This document shows, piece after piece, positions 55,682 through 63,929 of a stretch of 63,929 bases of DNA. The translations under genes were made by a program, and so were the position numbers. This stretch comes from an uncultured Anaeromyxobacter sp. GTDB lineage: Bacteria; Myxococcota; Myxococcia; Myxococcales; Anaeromyxobacteraceae. The DNA is taken from contig CAIVAR010000070.1 of NCBI GenBank assembly GCA_903904005.1, forward strand, positions 1 through 63,929, given 5' to 3'. Position 1 is the stretch's first letter. The number at the start of each line of letters is the position of its first letter. The notes beneath the pieces are model-generated. The model did not search any database and was not told where the DNA came from. It saw nothing but the letters and a program-made list of their open reading frames with translations.

Positions 55682-56677
55682 GTGACCTCCCTGCCCGCCG
55701 CCGACCGCCGCAGCGCGAAGCCGACCCTCTCGGCGGTGGTGCCCATGTTCGACGAGGGGAGGAACGCCGCGACCTTCCTCGCCGCCCTGCGCGACCAGCT
55801 CGCCGCCCTCGCCACCCGGTTCGAGATCGTGGTGGTGAACGACGGGAGCCGGGACGACACGCGCGATCGGGTCCTCGAGGTGGCCGATGCCTGCGGCGTC
55901 CACTACGTCGAGCTCTCGCGCAACTTCGGCAAGGAGGCGGCGCTCTCGGCCGGGCTCGAGGCGGCGCGCGGCGACGTGGTGGTGATCCTCGACGGCGACG
56001 GGCAGCACCCGCCCACGATGATCCCGGCCATGCTCGAGCGCTGGCGCGAGGGCGCCGACATGGTCTACGCGGTGCGGGCCCACCGTCGCGACGAGTCGTG
56101 GCTCAAGCGCACCTGCACCGCCGCCTTCTACGCGGGCATGGCGCGCGCCGCGCAGGTCGACATCCCGCCCGACGCCGGGGACTTCCGCCTGCTCGACCGG
56201 CGGGTGGTGGACGCGCTGAACCGCTTGCCCGAGCGGGCCCGCTTCATGAAGGGGCTCTACGCCTGGGTGGGCTTCCACGCCGTCCCCGTCGAGTACGAGC
56301 CCGGACCGCGCGCCGCCGGGCGGAGCTCCTTCGGGTTCGGGAACCTCTTCCGGCTGGCCATGGCCGGGCTCACCTCCTTCTCCACCCTCCCGCTGCGCGC
56401 CGTGGCCGTGGCCGGAGCGCTGGTCTCGGTGGTGGCGCTGGGCTACGGCGCCTGGGTCGTCGTCGAGGAGATGGTCTTCGGCACCAAGGTGCCGGGCTAC
56501 CCCACCATCGTGGTGAGCATCATGTTCTTCTCCGGCGTGCAGCTCCTCTCGCTCGGGGTGATCGGGGAGTACCTGGGCCGGGTCTTCGAGGAGGTGAAGC
56601 GCCGCCCCAACTTCCTCGTCGCCGAGGAGGTGGACCGCGGCCTCGTGCCGCCGCGCGAGGGGCCGCCCGCCCGATGA
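55682..56677 (+). CDS. Family 2 glycosyltransferase (DPM1/ArnC-like)
   Basis: 331 residues from GTG 55682. GT2 core: SAVVPMFDEGRN, EIVVVNDGSRDDT, LDGDGQHPP, DFRLLDRRVVDAL; two C-terminal membrane helices (VVALGYGAWVVV and IMFFSGVQLLSLGVIGEYLG). Transfers a sugar from a nucleotide donor to undecaprenyl phosphate or a lipid. Overlaps the deacetylase gene (ATGA). The start is uncertain by up to ~15 codons. Confidence 0.9.
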   Translation: MTSLPAADRRSAKPTLSAVVPMFDEGRNAATFLAALRDQLAALATRFEIVVVNDGSRDDTRDRVLEVADACGVHYVELSRNFGKEAALSAGLEAARGDVVVILDGDGQHPPTMIPAMLERWREGADMVYAVRAHRRDESWLKRTCTAAFYAGMARAAQVDIPPDAGDFRLLDRRVVDALNRLPERARFMKGLYAWVGFHAVPVEYEPGPRAAGRSSFGFGNLFRLAMAGLTSFSTLPLRAVAVAGALVSVVALGYGAWVVVEEMVFGTKVPGYPTIVVSIMFFSGVQLLSLGVIGEYLGRVFEEVKRRPNFLVAEEVDRGLVPPREGPPAR

Positions 56678-57471
56678 GCCCCCCGGCTGGCCCAGCGCCG
56701 CGCAGGGTGGTGCTCTGCGCCGACGACTTCGGGATGGAACTCTCGGTGAACGAGGGGATCCTGCGGCTCGCCGCCATGGGGCGGGTGACCGCGGTGACCT
56801 GCATGGTCGACATGCCGGCCTGGCGGGAGGGGGCCCGGGCGCTGCCCGGTGTGGCCGGATGCGCCGACGCCGGGCTCCACCTCGACCTCGGGACCCGGTC
56901 CGCGAGCGCGCTCCTGGCCTTCGCCGCACGCGGGGCGATCGGGCTCGTCGACCCGGCCGGCGTGGCCGACCGGATCTCCGCGCAGCTCGACCGGTTCGAG
57001 GCCGCGACCGGCGCCCCGCCGGCCTTCGTCGACGGCCACCACCACGTCCACCAGCTCCGCCCGGTTCGCGAGGCGCTCCTCGGCGTGCTCCGGCGCCGCT
57101 ACGGCGACCGCATCCCGGCCGTCCGCAGCGTGGTCCCGCTCCGGCCGCGCGGGACCAAGGCGGCCATCGTCGCCGGCCTGGGCGCCCGCCCCCTCCTCCG
57201 GACGCTCGAGGCCGAGGGGATCGCCCACAACCCCGACTTCGCCGGCGTCTACGACCTTTCGGCGCGCTCCGACTTCCCCGGGCTCCTGCGCGGCTGGCTC
57301 GCCGACCTCTCCGACGGCGGGCTCGTCATGTGCCACCCCGGCCTCCCCGGCGAGGGGCCGGCCGCCACGGCCCGCGGCGCCGAGCTCCGCCACCTGGAAT
57401 CGGACCGCTTCGCCAGCGACTGCGCCGCTGCCGGGGTGAGGCTCGTCCGCCCCTCGGAGGCGTGGACGTGA
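56674..57471 (+). CDS. ChbG/HpnK-family (YdjC-like) deacetylase
   Basis: 265 residues from ATG 56674. VVLCADDFGMELSVNEGIL is the metal-binding ADDFG motif of YdjC/ChbG deacetylases, with VDGHHHVHQL further on and MCHPGLP. Removes N-acetyl groups from sugar substrates; in this cluster perhaps a lipid-linked sugar made by the preceding glycosyltransferase. Confidence 0.88.
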   Translation: MSPPAGPAPRRVVLCADDFGMELSVNEGILRLAAMGRVTAVTCMVDMPAWREGARALPGVAGCADAGLHLDLGTRSASALLAFAARGAIGLVDPAGVADRISAQLDRFEAATGAPPAFVDGHHHVHQLRPVREALLGVLRRRYGDRIPAVRSVVPLRPRGTKAAIVAGLGARPLLRTLEAEGIAHNPDFAGVYDLSARSDFPGLLRGWLADLSDGGLVMCHPGLPGEGPAATARGAELRHLESDRFASDCAAAGVRLVRPSEAWT

Positions 57472-58655
57472 CCGCCCTCCGGCGCAGGCTCGCCGCCTTC
57501 TTCCTCGACCCGCGCGTGGCGCTCGGCGCCCCCCTGCTCGTCGCCGTGATCGCGGCGGTGCAGATGATGGTGCAGACCGCCGTCAACCCCCTGCCGGGCG
57601 GCTACACCCACTACAACAACTTCGTCATCTTCCGGCAGGCCTTCGTCCACCTCGTCGAGGGGCGCGACCTCTACCTCTACTTTCCGGCCGAACACTTCGA
57701 CAACTTCCTCTACAGCCCCACCTTCGCGGCCCTCATGGCGCCCTTCGCGGTGCTGCCGGTCCGGCTCGGGCTCGTCCTCTGGGACCTGGCCTGCGCCGCG
57801 GTGATGGTGGCCGGGATCCGCGCCGTCCCCGGGCTCGACCCGCGGGCCCGTGCGCTCTTCGTCTGGTTCTTGCTCCCGGAGTTCATCGGGGCCGCGCAGC
57901 ACTCGCAGACCAACCCGGCCATCGTCGGGCTCCTCCTGCTCACCCTGGCGATGGCCGAGGAGCGGCGGGCCTGGGCCGCCGGCCTCTTCCTGGCGCTGGC
58001 GGGCTACGTGAAGATCTTCCCGCTGGCGGCCGGGCTCCTCTTCCTCGCCTACCCGCAGCGGTTCCGGCTCATCGCCTGGACGGCCGGCTGGATGGTGGCG
58101 CTGGCCGCGGTGCCGCTCCTGCTCGTCTCGCCGTCCAGCCTGGCCTGGCAGTACGCCAACTGGTGGCGGCTCCACACCACGAGCACCCACGCCGCCGGGG
58201 TCGGGCTCTCGGCGGCGACCATCCTGCAGTCCTGGTTCGGCCTCGACCCGCCGCGGATCGGGCTGCTCGCCGCGGCCGGCCTCCTGACCGCGCTGCCGCT
58301 CACGAACCCCGGCGCCTTCGGGCGGCAGGGCTTCCGCGCCGCCTTCCTGGGGGCGCTGCTCATGTGGATGATCGCCTTCAACCACCTGAGCGAGTCGCCG
58401 ACCTACGTCATCGCCATGGCCGGGATCGCGCTCTGGCACTTCTCCCAGCCGAGCACGCCGTTCCACCGCGCCCTGCTCTGGTTCGCCTTCCTGTTCGTCT
58501 CGGTCACCTACTCCGACCTCGTACCGCCCGGCTTCCGGGGGCGCTACATCGCCCCCTACGCGCTGAAGGCGCTCCCGGTGGTGGTGATCTGGGGCGTGGC
58601 GGTGGCCGGGCTCACGCTCCGGCGGGGGCGGGACCCGGCGCCCCGCTCCGTCTGA
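57468..58655 (+). CDS. Family 87 glycosyltransferase (DUF2029), integral membrane
   Basis: 395 residues, GTG start overlapping the deacetylase stop. About ten membrane helices, the DUF2029/GT87 mannosyltransferase pattern of an early loop with YNNFVIFRQAF and LYLYFPAEHFDNFLYSPTFA, containing acidic residues and Pro-rich turns. Uses polyprenyl-phosphate sugars, which the GT2 enzyme two genes upstream could make. Confidence 0.82.
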   Translation: MTALRRRLAAFFLDPRVALGAPLLVAVIAAVQMMVQTAVNPLPGGYTHYNNFVIFRQAFVHLVEGRDLYLYFPAEHFDNFLYSPTFAALMAPFAVLPVRLGLVLWDLACAAVMVAGIRAVPGLDPRARALFVWFLLPEFIGAAQHSQTNPAIVGLLLLTLAMAEERRAWAAGLFLALAGYVKIFPLAAGLLFLAYPQRFRLIAWTAGWMVALAAVPLLLVSPSSLAWQYANWWRLHTTSTHAAGVGLSAATILQSWFGLDPPRIGLLAAAGLLTALPLTNPGAFGRQGFRAAFLGALLMWMIAFNHLSESPTYVIAMAGIALWHFSQPSTPFHRALLWFAFLFVSVTYSDLVPPGFRGRYIAPYALKALPVVVIWGVAVAGLTLRRGRDPAPRSV

Positions 58656-58694
58656 GCCGGATCCCCGGGGTCGTTTCCGCGCTACGCTTCCCCC

Positions 58695-59801
58695 ATGCAG
58701 CCCGCTCCGCTCCGTGTCCAGGAAGGATCGGTCCGGATCTACCGGATCCTCGACGTCGCCGACGCGATCGACCTGGCCCGCGCCGAGGCGCTCTCCCAGG
58801 CGCCCAAGTCATGGGTCCGGCTGGCCAGCCCCCGCTCGGCCATCGAGATCCCCCACCCGCCGCTCCGGCTCGGGCTGGGCGCCCGCGACGTGCGCATCGC
58901 CGGGCAGCCCCGGCGCGTGGAGGTGCAGGTCAGCCTCTTCGACTACGGGGTCGCGAGCTTCCTCTTCGAGCTGGCGGTGGCGCCGGGCGCCTCCCTCGAG
59001 GAGCTCGTGCCCCTCGCCGAGACGCTCCTCGAGCACCCCACGCCGGAACTCGACGCGATGGCCCGCGCGCTCGCCTCGGAGCTCTCCGTCGCGCTCGCGC
59101 CGGCGCTCCTGCGCCCCCACGAGTGGGAAGGCATCGAGACCTACACCGTCTTCTTCGTGCGCGCCTTCGACCGGCGGGTCACCGGCGCCGAGCTGCTCGA
59201 GCGGGCCCCGCTCGACCGGCTGCTCCTCGGCGAGACCGACCCCGTCCCGCTCGCCCCCGGGGAGCGCGCCGACGTGCTGAAGCACCGCTTCGCCTACCTG
59301 GAGACCGACCTGGCCGTGGTCGACTGGAACAGCGCCTTCGTCCACGAGCCCTCCGGCTCCACCGACGTGCCGGACCTGCTCGAGCTGGCCACCGCGCAGC
59401 TCCTCGAGCTGCGCTGGTACGACGCCTTCCTCGACCTCGAGCTGGCCGCCATCCGCGGCGAGACGGAGCGCGCCGGCAACGCCGGGATGTTCACCCGCCG
59501 TTACAACCGCCTGATGCGACGGACGGCCACGCTGCTCGTCGACATGTCGGAGACGGTCGACCGGGTCGACAACGCGGTGAAGATCGTGGGGGACTTCTAC
59601 CTGGCGCGCCTCTACCAGGCGGCGCTGCGCCGCTTCCGGCTGCCGGCCTGGCAGGACTCGGTGCTGCGCAAGCACCGGATGCTCGCCGAGGTGAACCGGG
59701 TGCTCTCCGACGGCGCCGACACCCGCCGGGCCGAGCTCCTCGAGATCACCATCATCGCCCTCATCGCCTGGGAGATCCTCTGGGCCTTCTGGCGCCCCTA
59801 G
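58695..59801 (+). CDS. RMD1/YagE family (DUF155) protein
   Basis: 368 residues. N-terminal segment VRIYRILDVADAIDLARAEA, central VSLFDYGVASF, then helices and a C-terminal membrane helix (EITIIALIAWEILWAFW), the layout of RMD1/Sif2-like DUF155 proteins. Function unknown in bacteria; the yeast relative is mitochondrial and linked to meiotic nuclear division. Confidence 0.75.
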   Translation: MQPAPLRVQEGSVRIYRILDVADAIDLARAEALSQAPKSWVRLASPRSAIEIPHPPLRLGLGARDVRIAGQPRRVEVQVSLFDYGVASFLFELAVAPGASLEELVPLAETLLEHPTPELDAMARALASELSVALAPALLRPHEWEGIETYTVFFVRAFDRRVTGAELLERAPLDRLLLGETDPVPLAPGERADVLKHRFAYLETDLAVVDWNSAFVHEPSGSTDVPDLLELATAQLLELRWYDAFLDLELAAIRGETERAGNAGMFTRRYNRLMRRTATLLVDMSETVDRVDNAVKIVGDFYLARLYQAALRRFRLPAWQDSVLRKHRMLAEVNRVLSDGADTRRAELLEITIIALIAWEILWAFWRP

Positions 59802-59921
59802 GCGGGTTCCGGAAGGGCTCCGGAGCCCCCGGAAGGGCCTGTTCTTGGGCTTTTTGGATCTTCTCGGAGGGTGGATCACCGGATCAGGCCCATTTGACGG
59901 GCAAAATCGCGCAGTCCTCAG

Positions 59922-59950
59922 TTGACTCGGGGATCCGAAAGCGATATCCC
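59922..59950 (+). promoter_or_regulatory. Sigma-70-type promoter of the HU gene
   Basis: TTGACT (59922-59927), 17 bases, TATCCC (59945-59950), 71 bp before the HU start. The 220-bp gap also contains GGGCTCCGGAGCCC at 59815-59828, a perfect 14-bp palindrome that may end the RMD1 transcript. Confidence 0.5.
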
Positions 59951-60021
59951 GGACGCCTGATTCGCCGGCCCGGCGCGGGTTTCGCGGCGGTTTCCCGGCG
60001 GTGCCCCAAGGAGGGATACAC

Positions 60022-60312
60022 ATGAGCATGACGCAGGCTCAGTTCTTCACCGCCGTTGCCGAGAAGGCCGGGATCTCGAAGGCCCAGGCGAAGGCCGTCT
60101 TCGGCGCGGTCGAGGAAGTGGTCATGAAGAGCCTCAAGTCGGCCGGCAAGATTCCGCTGGGCGGCCTGGGCGCAGTGAAGCTCCAGCAGCGCAAGGCGCG
60201 CATGGGCCGCAATCCGGCCACGGGCGAGGCCATCAAGATCGCCGCCAAGACGGTGGTCAAGATCGCCCCGGCGAAGGCGCTCAAGGACGCGTTCAACAAG
60301 AAGAGCAAGTAG
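60022..60312 (+). CDS. HU-family nucleoid DNA-binding protein
   Basis: 96 residues from ATG 60022 with GGAGG 7 bases upstream. FTAVAEKAGISKAQAKAVFGAVEEVV and the strand-turn segment GAVKLQQRKARMGRNPATGEAIKI with the intercalating Pro (NPATGE) identify HU/IHF. Bends and compacts DNA. Followed by a strong terminator. Confidence 0.95.
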   Translation: MSMTQAQFFTAVAEKAGISKAQAKAVFGAVEEVVMKSLKSAGKIPLGGLGAVKLQQRKARMGRNPATGEAIKIAAKTVVKIAPAKALKDAFNKKSK

Positions 60313-60334
60313 CGTTCGAGGTCGACGTCAACGG

Positions 60335-60373
60335 GGGCCTGCCGGACGCGATCCGGTAGGCCCTCGCGCTTTT
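60335..60373 (+). terminator. Rho-independent terminator after the HU gene
   Basis: GGGCCTGCCGGA (60335-60346), loop CGCGA, TCCGGTAGGCCC (60352-60363): a 12-bp stem with one mismatch pair, then TCGCGCTTTT ending at 60373. Confidence 0.85.
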
Positions 60374-60402
60374 CCGGGCCTTCGCGGCGACCCGGATCTT
60401 CC

Positions 60403-60431
60403 TTGACAACCCCAGACCCGATCCGTAGCCT
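60403..60431 (+). promoter_or_regulatory. Promoter of the nuoEFJK genes
   Basis: TTGACA (60403-60408), 17 bases, TAGCCT (60426-60431), 33 bp before the nuoE start: a full-consensus -35. Confidence 0.65.
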
Positions 60432-60464
60432 GCGAAGACTTTTTTCGAGGCATCTCCGACCTTT

Positions 60465-60998
60465 ATGTCCCATCACGACCACTCGACCGCGGACCGCGGC
60501 CCGCAGGAGATCGCGGAGCTGCCGAAGGACAAGGTGGCCCGGTTCGATGCCGCGCTCCCCGAGATCCTGAGGCGGGTTCCCCCCGATCACAAGGAGGCGG
60601 CGATGCTCGCCGCCCTGCGCCGCGCCCAGGAGATCTTCGGCTGGCTCTCGCCGGCGGCCCAGAAGCTCGCCGCCGACCGGCTGGGCGCCTCGGCCACCCG
60701 CGCCGAGGAGGTCGCCACCTTCTACGTGATGTACCACACGCGTCCGGTGGGTCGTCACGTGGTCGAGGTCTGCACCAACGTCTCCTGCTCGCTGGCCGGC
60801 GGGTTCGACCTCTTCGAGGACCTGAAGGGCAAGCTCGCCCTCGAGAACGGTGGCACCACCGCCGACGGGCGCATCACGCTCCGCCAGGTCGAGTGCCTCG
60901 GCTCCTGCGGCACCGCGCCCGTCATGCTGGTCGACGAGGAGATGCACGAGGGGCTCACTCCCCAGTCGGTCACCCAGATCCTGGGAGGGCTCAAGTGA
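60465..60998 (+). CDS. nuoE: NADH-quinone oxidoreductase subunit E
   Basis: 177 residues, thioredoxin-like 2Fe-2S protein. ATRAEEVATFYVMYHT, then Cys ligands in VCTNVSCSL and VECLGSCGTAPV (C-x4-5-C ... C-x3-C). Part of the NADH dehydrogenase arm of complex I. Overlaps nuoF by GTGA. Confidence 0.95.
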   Translation: MSHHDHSTADRGPQEIAELPKDKVARFDAALPEILRRVPPDHKEAAMLAALRRAQEIFGWLSPAAQKLAADRLGASATRAEEVATFYVMYHTRPVGRHVVEVCTNVSCSLAGGFDLFEDLKGKLALENGGTTADGRITLRQVECLGSCGTAPVMLVDEEMHEGLTPQSVTQILGGLK

Positions 60999-62320
60999 GC
61001 GAGACCCTGATCCTCACCAAGCGCTGGCCCAAGAAGGACCCCTCCCTCGTGGGCTACCGCGCCGACGGCGGCTACGCCGGGCTCGAGAAGTCCCTCGGGA
61101 TGGAGCCCGTGGCCATCGTCGAGCAGGTGAAGGCGTCCAACCTGCGCGGCCGCGGCGGCGCGGGCTTCCCCACCGGCCTCAAGTGGACCTTCCTCCCCAA
61201 GGACGTCCGCCCCCGCTACCTCTGCATCAACGCCGACGAGTCGGAGCCCGGTACCTTCAAGGACCGGTACATCTGCGAGTACGACCCGCACATGCTCCTC
61301 GAGGGCATCGCCATCACCTGCTTCGCCCTCGACATCCACCTCGCCTACATCTACATCCGCGGCGAGTTCGCCAAGCAGGCCCGGGCCCTCGAGAAGGCCA
61401 TCGAGGAGGCGGTCGCGGCGGGGATCTTCGGAGGCCCGAAGCTCCTCGGCAAGGCCGACTTCCCGCTCGAGGTCCACGTGGTCCGCGGCGCCGGCGCCTA
61501 CATCTGCGGCGAGGAGAGCGCCCTCATGGAGTCGGTGGAGGGCAAGAAGGGCTACCCGCGCTTCAAGCCCCCCTTCCCGGCCATCATCGGCCTCTGGGGA
61601 AAGCCCACCATCATCAACAACGTCGAGACGCTCGCCAACGTGCCCTGGATCGTCGAGCACGGGGCGGCGGCCTTCGCGGCGCTGGGCGCCGGCAAGACCG
61701 GCGGCACGCGCCTCTTCGGGGTCTCCGGCAACGTGAAGCGCCCCGGGGTCTACGAGAAGCCGGCCGGCTACAACTTGAAGAAGCTCATCATGGAGGACTG
61801 CGGCGGGACGGCCAGCGGGCGCCCCGTCAAGGCGGTCATCCCGGGAGGCTCCTCCTCGCCGGTGCTCCGCGGCGACGAGATCGACATTTCGCTCGAGCCC
61901 GACGCCATCAAGTCCGCCGGCACCATGTCCGGCTCGGGCGGCGTGATCGTCATGGACGAGTCGGTGTGCATGGTCCGCGCGCTGGCGCGCATCGCCATGT
62001 TCTACGCCGAGGAGAGCTGCGGCCAGTGCACGCCCTGCCGGCAGGGCACCCCCTGGATGTGGAAGATCCTCGAGAAGATCGAGCGGGGCGAGGGCACCAT
62101 GAAGGACCTCGCGCTCATCGAGCAGCTGCCCGGCAACATCATGGGGCAGACCATCTGCGCGCTGGGCGACGCGGCGGCCATGCCGGTCCAGAGCTTCGTG
62201 AAGAAGTTCCGCCAGGAGTTCGTCGAGCACATCGAGGGGCGCGGCTGCAAGCACGGCGAGACCGCCTGGGGCGTCTCCCGGCAAGCCCGCGAGGCGCTGG
62301 TCGGCGGCAACCGTCACTAG
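60995..62320 (+). CDS. nuoF: NADH-quinone oxidoreductase subunit F
   Basis: 441 residues from GTG 60995. GRGGAGFPTGLKW (FMN loop), YICGEESALMES (NADH site), and the 4Fe-4S ligands ESCGQCTPCRQG. Oxidises NADH and passes electrons from FMN to complex I. nuoG would normally follow but nuoJ does instead. Confidence 0.97.
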   Translation: MSETLILTKRWPKKDPSLVGYRADGGYAGLEKSLGMEPVAIVEQVKASNLRGRGGAGFPTGLKWTFLPKDVRPRYLCINADESEPGTFKDRYICEYDPHMLLEGIAITCFALDIHLAYIYIRGEFAKQARALEKAIEEAVAAGIFGGPKLLGKADFPLEVHVVRGAGAYICGEESALMESVEGKKGYPRFKPPFPAIIGLWGKPTIINNVETLANVPWIVEHGAAAFAALGAGKTGGTRLFGVSGNVKRPGVYEKPAGYNLKKLIMEDCGGTASGRPVKAVIPGGSSSPVLRGDEIDISLEPDAIKSAGTMSGSGGVIVMDESVCMVRALARIAMFYAEESCGQCTPCRQGTPWMWKILEKIERGEGTMKDLALIEQLPGNIMGQTICALGDAAAMPVQSFVKKFRQEFVEHIEGRGCKHGETAWGVSRQAREALVGGNRH

Positions 62321-62333
62321 GTCGAGGTAAGCG

Positions 62334-62840
62334 ATGGGCATCACAGCCGAGATGGTCCTGTTCTGGATCTTCGCCGTCCCGCTCATCGCGTCGGCGGCAG
62401 GCGTGGTCGCGGCCCGCAACCCGGTCTACGCCGCCATGAGCCTGGTCTCGGCCTTCTTCTGGCTGGCCGGCATCTACGTCCTGCTCACCGCCCACCTGCT
62501 CGCCTTCATCCAGATCATCGTCTACGCGGGCGCCATCATGGTGCTCTTCCTCTTCGTGGTCATGCTGCTCTCCCTCACCGACGCCGAGCTGGGGCTCGAG
62601 AAGGTCACCGCCCTCAAGTGGGTGGGCATCACCGGCACCGCCGGGCTGCTCGCGCTGGTGGTGAGCGCCATCACCCAGTCCGGTCCCCGCGCCATGAAGG
62701 CGGTCGGGGAGGACTTCGGGACGGTGAAGGCCGTGGGGCGCATCCTCTTCACCCAGTACCTGCTCCCCTTCGAGGCCACGAGCGTGCTGCTCCTCGTGGC
62801 CATCGTGGGCGCGGTGGTGGTGGCCAAGGAGAAGATCTAG
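62334..62840 (+). CDS. nuoJ: NADH-quinone oxidoreductase subunit J
   Basis: 168 residues, five membrane helices; NPVYAAMSLVSAFFWLAGIYVLL and IQIIVYAGAIMVLFLFVVMLL are the NuoJ hallmark helices. Membrane-arm subunit next to nuoK. Confidence 0.94.
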   Translation: MGITAEMVLFWIFAVPLIASAAGVVAARNPVYAAMSLVSAFFWLAGIYVLLTAHLLAFIQIIVYAGAIMVLFLFVVMLLSLTDAELGLEKVTALKWVGITGTAGLLALVVSAITQSGPRAMKAVGEDFGTVKAVGRILFTQYLLPFEATSVLLLVAIVGAVVVAKEKI

Positions 62841-62842
62841 CC

Positions 62843-63148
62843 ATGGTCCCGGTCACCCACTTCCTCGCGCTCGCCGCCTTCCTCTTCGCCATCGGCTTCG
62901 CCGGCGTGCTGGTGAAGAAGAACGCCATCATCGTCTTCATGTGCATCGAGCTCATGCTCAACGCGGCGAACCTCACCTTCCTGGCCTTCGCCCGCCAGCA
63001 GGGCTCCATGTCGGGGCACGCCATCGCCTTCTTCGTCATCGCGGTCGCCGCGGCCGAGGCCGCCGTTGGCCTCGCCATCGTCATCGCCGTCTACCGCAGC
63101 CGCGGGACGGTGGCGGTCGACGAGGTCGAGACCCTGCGCGACCGGTAG
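62843..63148 (+). CDS. nuoK: NADH-quinone oxidoreductase subunit K
   Basis: 101 residues, three membrane helices; KKNAIIVFMCIELMLNAANL with the conserved Glu of helix 2 and FVIAVAAAEAAVGLAIVIAVYR with that of helix 3 identify NuoK. Ends the partial complex I cluster; a convergent carbonic anhydrase gene follows in 8 bp. Confidence 0.95.
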   Translation: MVPVTHFLALAAFLFAIGFAGVLVKKNAIIVFMCIELMLNAANLTFLAFARQQGSMSGHAIAFFVIAVAAAEAAVGLAIVIAVYRSRGTVAVDEVETLRDR

Positions 63149-63156
63149 GAAGCGCC

Positions 63157-63798
63157 CTACTCCCCCACGTCGAACCGGTGCACCGGGTGGGGCAGGTCGG
63201 TCGACGTCCGCGTCACGAGCTCCTTCAGCCGGCCGGTCTTCATGTCGTAGACCCAGCCGTGCAGCCAGGGGCGCCCCTCGGTCTTCCAGGCGCGCTGGAT
63301 CACCGAGGTCTTGGCCAGGTGGTCCACCTGCTCGATCACGTTGAGCTCGACGAGCCGGCGCATCCGGGCCTCCTCGTCGGGGAGCGCGTCGAGCTCCCCC
63401 TGGTGCCGCTCGGCGCAGTCCTTGATGTTCTGGAGCCAGCGGTTGATGAGGCCGAAGTCCCTGCCCGACATGGCCGCCTTCACCCCGCCGCAACCGTAGT
63501 GTCCGCAGACGATGACGTGGCGGACCCGCAGCGCCTGCACCGCGTAGAAGATCACGGTGAGCATGTTGAGGTCGGTGTGGATCACCTGGTTCGCCACGTT
63601 GCGGTGGACGAAGAGGTCGCCGGGCTGGCAGCCGGTCACCGTCTCGGCCGGGACGCGGCTGTCGGAGCAGCCGATCCACACGTACTCCGGGTCCTGGTTG
63701 TCCTTGAGCCGGGAGAAGTAGTCCGGCCGGTCCGCGGTCCGCTCCGCGACCCAGCGCTCGTTGTAGGAGAGCAGCCGCCTGTATCCGTCCATGCCCAT
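63157..63798 (-). CDS. can: Beta-carbonic anhydrase
   Basis: 213 residues. Zinc ligands Cys44 in CSDSRVP, His100 and Cys103 in CGHYGCGGV, and catalytic Asp46/Arg48. Interconverts CO2 and bicarbonate in the cytoplasm. Convergent to nuoK. Confidence 0.95.
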   Translation of the reverse strand: MGMDGYRRLLSYNERWVAERTADRPDYFSRLKDNQDPEYVWIGCSDSRVPAETVTGCQPGDLFVHRNVANQVIHTDLNMLTVIFYAVQALRVRHVIVCGHYGCGGVKAAMSGRDFGLINRWLQNIKDCAERHQGELDALPDEEARMRRLVELNVIEQVDHLAKTSVIQRAWKTEGRPWLHGWVYDMKTGRLKELVTRTSTDLPHPVHRFDVGE

Positions 63799-63882
63799 GC
63801 GGGTCGAGGGTAGCAGAAGGCGGGCGAGGTCTTGAAATAGGGGGCGGGCCCGGCCGTAGGGGAGGGGACAAGGAGAAACACC

Positions 63883-63929
63883 ATGAAGAACCTCGCCATC
63901 GTCGCCTTCGCCCTCGTCCTGCAGATCGG
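63883..63929 (+). CDS. Start of an exported protein gene (3' end outside window)
   Basis: ATG 63883 preceded by AAGGAGAAACACC, a strong ribosome-binding site, and 15 codons of a signal peptide (MKNLAIVAFALVLQI). Identity cannot be told from this fragment. Confidence 0.6.
   Translation, partial: MKNLAIVAFALVLQI

Overview
The window is very GC-rich and densely packed, with many GTG/TTG starts and 4-bp start/stop overlaps. Gene content points to a member of the Myxococcota, most likely an Anaeromyxobacter relative: a PilZ-receiver protein, many secreted Cys-rich, RCC1 and PKD lipoproteins, a caspase-like peptidase beside an ECF sigma factor, NtrBC-type regulators, and a B. subtilis-type PurF. 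The genus is an inference from style; no rRNA is present to settle it.

Bases 1-11,600 are an accessory region. Its centre is a seven-gene operon (2291-10843) in which every gene overlaps the next: a radical SAM/SPASM protein fused to an HPr-kinase-like domain, a second radical SAM/SPASM protein, a PqqD-like recognition protein, a Ser/His signal-peptidase-like domain fused to a GNAT acetyltransferase, a third radical SAM/SPASM protein, an ABC exporter and an NTP_transf_5 nucleotidyltransferase. Three small precursor-peptide genes flank it (1915-2148, 10929-11147 and 11235-11402). They share the leader WSKPELIVLVRG followed by a Cys-Lys pair, and end in a Cys-Ser...Ser motif with Ser as the last residue. 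This is a ribosomally synthesised, post-translationally modified peptide (RiPP) locus. It resembles the SynChlorMet cassette of TIGRFAMs in its radical SAM/PqqD/kinase content, and borrows the C-terminal-Ser kinase and nucleotidyltransferase logic of phosphorylated lasso peptides, but has no lasso cyclase. An AraC-type regulator with a duplicated candidate operator lies on the left. A ~60-bp repeat carrying tRNA-Phe-like anticodon arms brackets the block, 10,180 bp apart, suggesting an inserted island.

11,617-23,800 holds an MFS transporter, glutamine synthetase behind a sigma-54 promoter, and, further on, NtrC, NtrB and PII (glnB): a nitrogen-control set. Between them sits an ECF sigma factor / zinc-finger DUF4384 protein / caspase-like peptidase / RCC1 lipoprotein run, and a DUF5666 lipoprotein gene that shares an apparent ECF promoter with the sigma gene.

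24,093-46,095 is mostly housekeeping and accessory enzymes: alpha/beta hydrolase, MORN-type protein, a NUDIX-metallo-beta-lactamase fusion, M24 peptidase, pyruvate kinase, a TetR/RND efflux operon, an RlmN-like methylase, a PiT phosphate transporter with its DUF47 partner, an AlaX-type editing enzyme, Smr protein, two divergent PAP2 phosphatases, an SF1 helicase, a YprB-type nuclease and a metallohydrolase.

46,253-63,929 holds a PilZ-receiver protein, a PKD lipoprotein, a PEGA/TPR-like protein, a ceramidase-like protein divergent from purF, a VapBC-type toxin-antitoxin pair, a Rieske oxygenase, a glycosyltransferase/ChbG-deacetylase/GT87 operon, an RMD1-like protein, an HU protein, a truncated complex I set (nuoE, F, J, K), a beta-carbonic anhydrase and the start of one more secreted protein.

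I saw no rRNA, no intact tRNA, no insertion-sequence transposase, no integrase and no CRISPR array.
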